Of a DNA stretch of 64,000 nt, positions 51,242 through 58,881 are shown piece after piece. The notes beneath the pieces are model-generated. The model made no database searches. It saw only the letters and a list, made by a program, of their open reading frames with translations, and was not told where the DNA came from. Source of the DNA: Pedobacter ureilyticus (GTDB lineage Bacteria > Bacteroidota > Bacteroidia > Sphingobacteriales > Sphingobacteriaceae); assembly GCF_005925345.1 (NCBI RefSeq), contig NZ_SSHJ01000004.1, positions 186,001-250,000 of the forward strand, read 5' to 3'. Both the position numbers and the translations under genes were made by a program. Positions within the stretch are counted from its first letter, which is position 1; each line of letters starts with the position of its first letter.

Positions 51242-53390
51242 TCTTTTCTTCTTCTTTTTGTCGTCGTCGCTCTTCGCGGCGCTCTTGCCTTATTTGTTTT
51301 TTGGTTTTTGTGGTATCGCTTGCAGATTGCACTTTGGTGGTGTCTTTTTTTGCGGCTCCACCAAATAACCTATCGAACAAGTTTTTAGATTGATCCTGCA
51401 TCCCTTCGGGCGTCATCATGTCGTCTTCGCCAATATCAATAGCATTGGTATCTATGGTGGTAGAATCTGGCAGTAAGTATTGCCTTAAACCTTCACGTAA
51501 ACGTACATCGTAAAAGCCATAGCCTGTACTGTCAGGCGTAGTTAGGCCGCGGCGAGCCATAATGTTGCCAATATATTTAAAGTAAGGCAGTAAATATCCT
51601 TTTAACGTACCGTTGCTCATAAATTTATACAATGCTACTTTGGGCTTAGGCACAATATTAGCCAAGAAAATGCCTTCACCTACAGTTAATTCTGATGGTG
51701 TTTTACCGAAATAATGCCGCGATGCCTCGCCAATGCCATATACATTATTACCCATCTCTATGATGTTGAAATAAACTTCGAGCATTCTAGACTTGCTTAC
51801 CAAACGATTGTTCTCAATTAGCCAAACAATTAAAATTTCTTCGGCCTTACGCACCAAAGTTTTCTTTCTGCTCAGGAAAACATTTTTAACCAGCTGCATA
51901 GAAATAGTGCTTCCGCCTCGTTTAAATTTTTTCTCTTTAAAGTTTACGGCAATAGATTTACGTATAGACTCTTCTACAAAACCTCTATGTCTAAAAAACG
52001 ATGGATCTTCGGCAGTAAGCAAGGCATTTTTAAAGTTTGGAGAAATGTTTTCTAGCCGTGTAAAATTAGAGTTTGATGGGCCAATGGTAATGTTTCGCAT
52101 CGGCTTACCGTACTCATAAGGCGTGTAAATAAAGTCGGAGTTAATTTTGGTAAGATCCGTTTTGCCAAATTGAAGTACTTTAAAATCTGTAGGTGTTAAA
52201 GTAGAGCTAAATCTTACGCTATCAGGAAGCGAGGTGTCCAGATGAAAGTCCAAACTATACTTTAATTTTCCTTGTACCTTAATGCCATCTAAAGATTCGA
52301 ATAAACCCACAGGAAAAGAATTGAAAATGGACTGCGCATCTTGTTCTGGTGCGTTCAGTTTCATCTCGTAGATTTTGTTGGGCGAAAGCGTGTACTTTAA
52401 ATACGGATGGATGGAAGCGTTGCGTAAATAAACAGTTGATGTACTATCTAAGCATACAAAATTTTCGCCAATAAGCATATCTGCTTCTACACGAGCATCG
52501 GGTACAATAATATCATCTGCGGAAATACGGGGCTGGTTAATCAGTAAATTTTTAATGGCCCAGGAGCCAGAAATTTTGTAGTCGTCGCCACTAAAACTGG
52601 CCTCTTTCATCTGCGTTTTTACCGTATCGAAGTTGATTTTAGTGTGGAGTTTGTTTTCCAGATAAGGTAGTTCCACTTTCTTCCCGTCGGCAAACAACAT
52701 TACATCCAACTGTTTATCGCTGGGATCTAGATTGCCATTAATGTGCCAAACAGCAGCGGTATCATTTACTTGTATGGTCGATTTTAATTCTCCCCCATCA
52801 ATAGTAGCGGTAGTGGTTAAAAATTTCACAAAAGCAGTATCGTTGTCGTTCAACTGCATCATGAAATTTTTGATCTCCATATCATCAGGTATTTTGTAGA
52901 ACACTTGATTTAGAAGATTACTAGCCAGCTCACTTAAATTAACTTTGCTCTTGGTAGTTGTACTATCTTTTTTCTTTCTCTTTAAGATAAAATCGATATT
53001 GGTTAATGTATCTCGCATTACCAAGTTTAGTTTACCTTCGGTTAGGGTAACTTCCGAAAGCTTAACATCACCAAATAACAAAGGGAAAAGCTTTACGCCT
53101 ATAGTGATATCGCCTATGGTGGTTAAGGTATCTCTATCTTTTGGCACCACAGAAACTTTATTCATACGTACACTGCTTAGGCCACTAAAGCCATATTCGC
53201 CAATTTTAACAGCTAGGCCATAATCTTTTTGGGCTTTATTAATGGCCTTTGCCACCATTTTGTTTAATAGGGCTTCTCTTTTGCTGTAAGCCACTGCGCC
53301 GCCCGCCAACAATACCAGCATTAGTATGCCTATTACCCAAGCACCAATTTTTACATATTTTTTAGGAATCCTAATTTTAGGTAACTGCAT
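51231..53390 (-). CDS. Peptidoglycan glycosyltransferase (GT51) with large AsmA-like N-terminal region
   Basis: 719 residues. A basic N-terminus and one membrane helix (about 15-36) anchor it. Residues 40-440 form a beta-rich region like AsmA/DUF748 proteins, of unknown role. The GT51 domain follows: T-A-E-D-P-S-F-F-R-H-R-G (catalytic Glu461), R-G-G-S-T-I-S-M-Q-L (491-500), R-K-A-E-E-I-L (515-521) and V-Y-F-N-I-I-E-M-G (539-547). No transpeptidase domain is present. The tail (about 695-719) is very basic (Q-E-R-R-E-E-R-R-R-Q-K). It is a monofunctional transglycosylase fused to a long extracytoplasmic region, not the short MtgA type. Confidence 0.92.
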   Translation of the reverse strand: MQLPKIRIPKKYVKIGAWVIGILMLVLLAGGAVAYSKREALLNKMVAKAINKAQKDYGLAVKIGEYGFSGLSSVRMNKVSVVPKDRDTLTTIGDITIGVKLFPLLFGDVKLSEVTLTEGKLNLVMRDTLTNIDFILKRKKKDSTTTKSKVNLSELASNLLNQVFYKIPDDMEIKNFMMQLNDNDTAFVKFLTTTATIDGGELKSTIQVNDTAAVWHINGNLDPSDKQLDVMLFADGKKVELPYLENKLHTKINFDTVKTQMKEASFSGDDYKISGSWAIKNLLINQPRISADDIIVPDARVEADMLIGENFVCLDSTSTVYLRNASIHPYLKYTLSPNKIYEMKLNAPEQDAQSIFNSFPVGLFESLDGIKVQGKLKYSLDFHLDTSLPDSVRFSSTLTPTDFKVLQFGKTDLTKINSDFIYTPYEYGKPMRNITIGPSNSNFTRLENISPNFKNALLTAEDPSFFRHRGFVEESIRKSIAVNFKEKKFKRGGSTISMQLVKNVFLSRKKTLVRKAEEILIVWLIENNRLVSKSRMLEVYFNIIEMGNNVYGIGEASRHYFGKTPSELTVGEGIFLANIVPKPKVALYKFMSNGTLKGYLLPYFKYIGNIMARRGLTTPDSTGYGFYDVRLREGLRQYLLPDSTTIDTNAIDIGEDDMMTPEGMQDQSKNLFDRLFGGAAKKDTTKVQSASDTTKTKKQIRQERREERRRQKEEEKNGN

Positions 53391-53600
53391 ATATCTCTAT
53401 AGAAATCATTGCTTTAACAAACGTAAAAAGCAAATGTTTAGTTCATAATCTAATTGCCTGCTTTACCGCCCGTACCAAAGATTGGAAATTACATATCGTT
53501 TCTAACAGGTTGTTGTCAGCTACGGCTCATTTTGCGTTAAAAATACAACAAAAAGCTAGATACAAAATTATTTATAGCTTATGTTTACTAATTTTGTTGC

Positions 53601-54680
53601 ATGATAATTACCGAGGAACAAGTTTTAGCAGCGCTTAGCCATGTGGAAGATCCAGATTTGAAAAAAGATTTGGTTACCTTAAATATGATAAAAGATGTTA
53701 AAATTGAGGATAAAAAACTCTTTTTTACACTTGAATTGACTACTCCTGCATGCCCGATGAAAGACATGCTGAAGAATGCCTGTATAAATGCAGTGAAACA
53801 TTTTGTAAATGCAGAGGCTGAGGTAGAGATCAACATTACTTCGCGAGTAACCAAACCGATGGATACAAGCCAGCTGAAGGCCATAAAAAATATCGTTTTA
53901 ATTTCTTCGGGTAAGGGCGGTGTTGGCAAGTCTACAGTGGCAAGCAATTTAGCGGTTACCCTAGCTGCCGATGGAGCTAAGGTGGGCTTGATTGATGCAG
54001 ACATTTACGGTCCATCTGTACCCATTATGTTTGATTTGGTGGGGGCAAAACCAAGTGCCAAAGAAACTGAAGATGGCAAAACATTAATTCTTCCAATAGA
54101 GAAATACGGCATTAAACTACTTTCGCTAGGGTTTTTCTCCGATCCAGATCAACCAGTGCCTTGGCGTGGCCCTATGGCTTCTAACGCAATTAAGCAGCTT
54201 TTTAATGATGCAGATTGGGGAGAATTAGATTATTTATTGATTGATTTGCCTCCGGGTACGGGCGATATTCACATTACCATTTGCCAGAGTTTTCCAATTG
54301 CGGGTGCGGTAATTGTAACCACACCACAGCAAGTTGCACTTGCCGATACCAGAAAAGGGTTAGCCATGTTTGGTATGCCGGGAATTAATATTCCGGTATT
54401 GGGCGTAATAGAGAATATGGCCTATTTTACGCCAGAAGAACTGCCTGATAACAAATATTACCTTTTCGGTAAAGACGGAGGCAAAGAATTGGCGCAACGG
54501 TTTGAAGTGCCGTTTTTGGGAGAAATACCGCTAGTACAAGGTATTACCGAAGCTGGAGATCAAGGAGCGCCAATTTCGTTACAGACCACCCATCCGCAAG
54601 CCATCTCGTTTAAAGAAATTGCAGGAAAAATAGCACAGCAGATTTCTATCCACAATGTGCAACAAATGGCTAATTGCTAA
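53601..54680 (+). CDS. apbC: Mrp/ApbC-family iron-sulfur carrier ATPase
   Basis: 359 residues. An N-terminal MIP18-like domain (1-75; T-P-A-C-P-M-K-D) precedes a deviant Walker A P-loop S-S-G-K-G-G-V-G-K-S-T (102-112), both lysines present. L-I-D-A-D-I-Y-G-P-S-V-P and D-L-P-P-G-T-G-D are typical. The C-terminal CxxC that bridges the cluster in ApbC/Nbp35 is missing: after E-N-M-A-Y-F comes T-P-E-E-L-P-D-N-K-Y-Y. A NifU-like scaffold gene follows 35 bp downstream, so a role in Fe-S assembly or delivery is likely. The -7-like TAATTTTG (53589-53596) is very near the start codon. Confidence 0.93.
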   Translation: MIITEEQVLAALSHVEDPDLKKDLVTLNMIKDVKIEDKKLFFTLELTTPACPMKDMLKNACINAVKHFVNAEAEVEINITSRVTKPMDTSQLKAIKNIVLISSGKGGVGKSTVASNLAVTLAADGAKVGLIDADIYGPSVPIMFDLVGAKPSAKETEDGKTLILPIEKYGIKLLSLGFFSDPDQPVPWRGPMASNAIKQLFNDADWGELDYLLIDLPPGTGDIHITICQSFPIAGAVIVTTPQQVALADTRKGLAMFGMPGINIPVLGVIENMAYFTPEELPDNKYYLFGKDGGKELAQRFEVPFLGEIPLVQGITEAGDQGAPISLQTTHPQAISFKEIAGKIAQQISIHNVQQMANC

Positions 54681-54715
54681 ATTTTTATTACTTTTATATT
54701 TTAAAAAATTACAAA

Positions 54716-54961
54716 ATGGATTTAACAGCACGAGTAGAGGAAGCTTTAGAAACTATCAGACCTTATTTGATAGCTGATGGGGGAAATGTAGCTATTGAAG
54801 AAATCACATCAGACAATATCGTAAAAGTGAAACTATTAGGCAACTGCGGTTCATGTAAAATGAGTTTTATGACCATGAAAGCAGGTATTGAACAGGCTAT
54901 TATTAAGGCCGTTCCTGAAATTAAAGGAGTAGAAGCGGTTGATTTAGCTGAGCAAGCGTAA
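54716..54961 (+). CDS. NifU-like Fe-S scaffold/carrier protein (NFU domain)
   Basis: 81 residues from the ATG at 54716; an upstream frame adds an unlikely aromatic-rich leader. It is a single NifU C-terminal domain with the cluster-binding G-N-C-G-S-C (Cys44 and Cys47) and the preceding A-D-G-G-N-V. It would carry a 4Fe-4S cluster. Placement behind the Mrp-like ATPase supports joint action in cluster transfer. Confidence 0.95.
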   Translation: MDLTARVEEALETIRPYLIADGGNVAIEEITSDNIVKVKLLGNCGSCKMSFMTMKAGIEQAIIKAVPEIKGVEAVDLAEQA

Positions 54962-55030
54962 CACTTTTAACACATTTTAACCAAATAGAAACTCGATAGC
55001 ATATACATTTGTTATATTATTGTATTACAG

Positions 55031-55672
55031 ATGAGATATTCGTTAGCCCTCATATTATTATTGTTTGTTAGTTCGGTTTTTGGCCAAGATAAAAGCCCGC
55101 AAAACAAATTAGTTCAGTTTTCTGGTATTATTACAGATGCTGATAGCAATATTGTTGTGCCCTATGTTACCATTACCAATGTGAGCAATAAGCAGCAAAA
55201 ATATGCGGCAAACTACCAAGGCTTTTTCTCTTTTGTGGCTAATCCTGGAGATACCGTAATGTTTTCTGCTGTTGGTTTTACCAGCAAAACTTTAGTGCTT
55301 CCTAAAACTATTACAGATAACAGGTATACGGCAATGGTTCAAATCAAATCAGAAATTGTTTACCTTAAAACCGTAAGAGTTAACCCATGGGCAACGGTAG
55401 AAGAGTTTAACAAAGACTTCCTTTCTCTAAAAGTAGCCGATGATGATATGGCCATAGCCAAGAAAAATCTTTCTCGCCAAAGTATTAATGGAATGAAGCT
55501 GACCCTACCTCGTGATGGTGGAGAAATTGCCAACTCTAACTATCGTTATAATTTCGATAGGATGATGAATGTAAATATGCGCCAAACCAATCCACTGCTC
55601 AATCCATTTGCCTGGGGTAAGCTAATGCAAGAAATCTTTAATGGCGATAAGGCTAGAAACTCGGACCAGTAA
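55031..55672 (+). CDS. Secreted CarboxypepD_reg-like domain protein
   Basis: 213 residues with a signal peptide (1-18, ending V-F-G-Q). A carboxypeptidase-regulatory-like beta-sandwich (about 28-105) has the expected F-S-G-I-I-T-D-A-D, N-Y-Q-G-F-F-S-F-V and V-M-F-S-A-V-G-F. The C-terminal 100 residues are helical and unassigned. It ends 6 bp before the next gene, so they probably share a transcript. Periplasmic or outer-membrane-attached; function unknown. Confidence 0.88.
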   Translation: MRYSLALILLLFVSSVFGQDKSPQNKLVQFSGIITDADSNIVVPYVTITNVSNKQQKYAANYQGFFSFVANPGDTVMFSAVGFTSKTLVLPKTITDNRYTAMVQIKSEIVYLKTVRVNPWATVEEFNKDFLSLKVADDDMAIAKKNLSRQSINGMKLTLPRDGGEIANSNYRYNFDRMMNVNMRQTNPLLNPFAWGKLMQEIFNGDKARNSDQ

Positions 55673-55678
55673 AAAATA

Positions 55679-56251
55679 ATGATGATAAATAAACGCCTAC
55701 TCTACTTCATCCCTATCTGTATCCTAACTTTAGGTTTACACGCTTGTAAAAAAGATAATTCGAAACCAACTACCTTAATTGGAAGCTGGGAATTAGAGAA
55801 GATCCATTTTATTGAGACAAATAAAACATATCCGCTAGATTCATTTAGAAATGTTATCTCAGCTAGCCTCACATTTAACTCAGATTCTTCTTTTGCTAAA
55901 ACAGATAATTTTGGACGTGTGCAGATATTACCCCTTACAGATCGATCCAATTTTTTAATTGAGTTGTATGACACACCTAGACATCGACAAGCTAGATTTA
56001 TCATCTACAATGGATACATAGACCAACCAAATACGTCATCAAAATTTAGCGTTAAAGGAAACGTTATCAACTTCGAAACAGAATATAAAGATGCTAATAC
56101 TATTGTATCTAATAAATTCTTCAACCAATTCGAGCTTAAAAACAATGCAGAGTTAGAAATCAATAATGAAAATTCTTTGATCTACAATCAACAGAGTAAC
56201 TTATTTCTTGGCACTAAAATGAAGTTCCTTTACAAAAGGAAAAGCTTTTAA
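55679..56251 (+). CDS. Small lipoprotein, lipocalin-like
   Basis: 190 residues. The signal ends in the lipobox L-G-L-H-A-C (Cys23), followed by K-K-D. The mature part begins T-T-L-I-G-S-W-E-L-E-K-I, as in lipocalin-like lipoproteins of Bacteroidota, with a beta-rich pattern throughout (S-L-T-F-N-S-D-S-S-F). This is a family-level guess. It is the last gene of the small cluster that starts at 55031. Confidence 0.8.
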   Translation: MMINKRLLYFIPICILTLGLHACKKDNSKPTTLIGSWELEKIHFIETNKTYPLDSFRNVISASLTFNSDSSFAKTDNFGRVQILPLTDRSNFLIELYDTPRHRQARFIIYNGYIDQPNTSSKFSVKGNVINFETEYKDANTIVSNKFFNQFELKNNAELEINNENSLIYNQQSNLFLGTKMKFLYKRKSF

Positions 56252-56371
56252 GGGCCTTCATCTATACTCTCAGAATTTATTTTTATCTTTTTTCTTTTCT
56301 GGTGCAACAAAACAACTGCTTTGCCGACTATCATATAGTTGGCAACCAAAAAACTGTGTGCTATTATTTAA

Positions 56372-56977
56372 TTGCAGCAGTTTAATAAATTAGTAGAAAT
56401 AAGTTTTATACCCTTGCATCTAAGTATCTCTATAAACGAACAAGAATTGGTAAAGCAATGCCTAGCCGGCGAAGAAAAAGGCTATGCTATGCTGTACAAC
56501 AAATATGCGAAGCCCATTTATCATGCCGTTTTTAGGGTAATGGGCAACATTGCAGAGAGCGAAGACATTGTACAGGAAGCTTTTTGCACCGCTTTTGAAC
56601 AAATTAGCAAGTTAAAAAACCAAAACAATTTTGAAGGCTGGGTAAAACGAATTGCGATTAACCAAGCCATATCTACCTTAAGAAAGAAAAAAATGGTTTT
56701 TGCGGATGAAAGCAAACTTGAGGCGGTTGCAGATGAAGAAGCAGATTTGGATGAAGAATTCTTGTTCCAATGTAGGGTAGATGAGGTTAAAGCAGCGATA
56801 CAATCTTTACCAGACGGTTACAGAACCATAGTATCCCTACATTTATTTGAGGATATGGGGCAGGAAGAAATTGGAAACCTATTAGGTATTAGTCATGCAA
56901 CGGTGCGTAGCCAATACCATAGGGCTAAGAAAAAGATTTTTACGGTATTAAAAGATAAAGCAAATTATGGAACCTGA
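56372..56977 (+). CDS. ECF sigma-70 factor
   Basis: 201 residues from a TTG at 56372; TTG at 56414 is another option, as no ATG lies near the N-terminus. Region 2 is seen in A-M-L-Y-N-K-Y-A-K-P-I-Y-H-A-V-F-R-V (about 38-55) and S-E-D-I-V-Q-E-A-F-C-T-A-F (about 63-75). Region 4 is L-P-D-G-Y-R-T-I-V-S-L-H-L-F-E-D (about 147-162) with an HTH at L-G-I-S-H-A-T-V-R-S-Q-Y (about 174-185). Its last 11 bp overlap the next gene, a membrane protein that would act as its anti-sigma factor. Confidence 0.92.
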   Translation: MQQFNKLVEISFIPLHLSISINEQELVKQCLAGEEKGYAMLYNKYAKPIYHAVFRVMGNIAESEDIVQEAFCTAFEQISKLKNQNNFEGWVKRIAINQAISTLRKKKMVFADESKLEAVADEEADLDEEFLFQCRVDEVKAAIQSLPDGYRTIVSLHLFEDMGQEEIGNLLGISHATVRSQYHRAKKKIFTVLKDKANYGT

Positions 56978-57737
56978 TTTTTTAAAGCGATATGTTGAGC
57001 AACATAAAGATGCTTTTGAAAGCGATGCTTTGCCTCCAAATATGCTAGGCAATATTTTGGGTAATTTAAAAGAACGCGAAAAAAGAAAAGCTAAAAAGGT
57101 ACGTAAGCTAACCTATACTGGGCTAGCAGTAGCCTGCTCTTTATTGATGGCGGTTGGAGCTTATTTGTTTGTTTTGCAAGGTACTGATGAAATACAAAAA
57201 GACCATAGCAAGGTAGCAGCAAATAAAATAAAACCAGTAGCGCTGCCTACAATTTCTAAAGTAGAACAGCCAATAATTGAGAAAAAAGCTTCGGCTATGA
57301 AACCGCCAATTAGGCAATTTGCTGCTCATCAACCTAAGGCAAACCCGTATAAAGAAATATACGATGGTTTAAAAGATAGCCTCTCGGTTGCGAGTAGATT
57401 AGAAGCGATCATCAAAGTAAACGGCATGGCATCGCTCAGCGAAAAATTAAAAATAGAGCTTTGCAAAACATTTGATAAAGACGGAAATGATAATGTGAGG
57501 TTAGCAGCTTTAGAAGTGCTTTCTAAATTCTCAGGCGATACATATATCCATGAACAATTGGTAGCTGGATTGGGTAAACAAAAAGATCCGGTGGTACAAT
57601 TGGAATTGGTAAAGATAATGGGCAGCAACAGCAACCCAGAAACCACCAACAAACTGATTGCAATGGCCAACAATCCGTTTACGGTTAATGCTGTAAAAGA
57701 ACAGGTATATTATGCCTTATTAACAAACGATAATTAA
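56967..57737 (+). CDS. Membrane protein with HEAT-like repeats, likely anti-sigma factor
   Basis: 256 residues. The cytoplasmic N-terminus (1-47) is charged, with L-P-P-N-M-L-G-N-I-L-G-N-L-K-E; one membrane helix covers 50-70. The extracytoplasmic part has a P- and K-rich linker (75-125), then HEAT-like helices (S-V-A-S-R-L-E-A-I-I-K-V-N, V-R-L-A-A-L-E-V-L-S-K-F, V-Q-L-E-L-V-K-I-M). Overlap with the sigma gene and the single membrane pass are typical of anti-sigma factors, but no zinc-finger ZAS motif was seen. The HEAT repeats may sense an envelope partner. Confidence 0.85.
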   Translation: MEPDFLKRYVEQHKDAFESDALPPNMLGNILGNLKEREKRKAKKVRKLTYTGLAVACSLLMAVGAYLFVLQGTDEIQKDHSKVAANKIKPVALPTISKVEQPIIEKKASAMKPPIRQFAAHQPKANPYKEIYDGLKDSLSVASRLEAIIKVNGMASLSEKLKIELCKTFDKDGNDNVRLAALEVLSKFSGDTYIHEQLVAGLGKQKDPVVQLELVKIMGSNSNPETTNKLIAMANNPFTVNAVKEQVYYALLTNDN

Positions 57738-57745
57738 ACAAACAA

Positions 57746-58759
57746 ATGAAAAAAATAATAATTATAGCTTCGGTAATGCTTTTAACAGTAGGCCAAGCGT
57801 TTGCACAAAAAGAATATAAATTAGCTAAAAGTAGCGGTAAGTTGATCATCAACAATGTTTCTAAACTAGACGTTGAGGGGTACGATGGTAAAGACATTAT
57901 TTTTTTGGCCACCAGTAAACAAGAAAACACCGACGATCCCAGAGCGGCGGGTTTAAGCCCTTTGAGTAATGTAGGTTTCGATAATACGGGAATTGGAATT
58001 AGTGTAACCGAGAAAGAAAATCTAACCATCGTTTCTCCAATAGAAAGAGAGCTATCCTTAAAAGTAAAGCTGCCTAAAAATGTAGCGCTATCTTTTAAAA
58101 CTACAGGTTTTGGCAATGGCGATTCAACGGTAATTGCGCTAAGTAATATCCAAAGCGAAATAGATGCCTCTACCCAATATGAACATGTTTCGTTGAAGAA
58201 TGTAACGGGTCCTATTAGCTTAAAAACACTCTATGGAAATATTGAGGGTAAATTAACACCGTCTTTTAAAGGCCCCATATCTTTAGTATCTGTGTACGGC
58301 TTTATTGATGTAACTGTACCAGATAATACGAAAGCGGATATGTCTATCAATACCACTTACGAGACTTTATATGCAGCTAAGGACCTCAAATTAGTAATGG
58401 ATGAAACGCCTAGAAAGGAAAGTTCTTCATTTCCATCGATATCTGGGCTTGCATCGGGGCGAAATGCTCAAGTAATTACAATAGACGGGACAAGGGCGGC
58501 AGTTGCTCCTCAAATTAAAGGTACTGGAAGCACTACAACTGTAGATGTTTTAACATCCACCACAACTAGCGGAAAGCCAGCTCAAGCGAAATCCAAGGCA
58601 TCTACAGTAACTGGAGATTTGGCTTTTGCTTATACCATAGACGCTCCTATTTCTACAATTTTTTCGAGCAGAGGCACCACAGTTAATGGTAAATTAAATG
58701 GTGGCGGCGAGAAAGTTATCCTAAAATCTACCTATGGTAAAATTTATTTGAGAAAATAA
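57746..58759 (+). CDS. DUF4097-type beta-repeat secreted protein
   Basis: 337 residues with a signal peptide (1-20, ending A-F-A-Q). The mature chain has repeated beta segments like DUF4097 adhesin-like proteins, for example S-G-K-L-I-I-N-N-V, I-E-G-K-L, L-K-T-L-Y-G-N-I-E-G and S-T-Y-G-K-I-Y-L-R-K at the end. It lies 8 bp after the membrane HEAT protein gene. Sigma/anti-sigma/DUF4097 units occur in Bacteroidota; the DUF4097 protein may be an output or a sensor. Function unknown. Confidence 0.88.
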   Translation: MKKIIIIASVMLLTVGQAFAQKEYKLAKSSGKLIINNVSKLDVEGYDGKDIIFLATSKQENTDDPRAAGLSPLSNVGFDNTGIGISVTEKENLTIVSPIERELSLKVKLPKNVALSFKTTGFGNGDSTVIALSNIQSEIDASTQYEHVSLKNVTGPISLKTLYGNIEGKLTPSFKGPISLVSVYGFIDVTVPDNTKADMSINTTYETLYAAKDLKLVMDETPRKESSSFPSISGLASGRNAQVITIDGTRAAVAPQIKGTGSTTTVDVLTSTTTSGKPAQAKSKASTVTGDLAFAYTIDAPISTIFSSRGTTVNGKLNGGGEKVILKSTYGKIYLRK

Positions 58760-58778
58760 ACCACACAAATTACACACG

Positions 58779-58812
58779 AAAAGCCAACATTGAAAATAGT
58801 TGGCTTTTTTTG
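58779..58812 (+). terminator. Terminator of the sigma-factor operon
   Basis: A 10-bp stem AAAAGCCAAC (58779-58788) / GTTGGCTTTT (58799-58808), followed by T. Confidence 0.88.
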
Positions 58813-58881
58813 TTAAATATTGTTGCGCAAAATTGCAGGTTTTTGCTTAGCTTTAATTAAACAACCTAACCAAAACCGCAT

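Noticed and set aside
53588-54004. A 138-codon minus-strand frame
   Set aside because: Antisense to the P-loop and N-terminal domain of the Mrp-like gene.
57685-58116. A 143-codon minus-strand frame
   Set aside because: Antisense to the DUF4097 and HEAT genes; no independent support.
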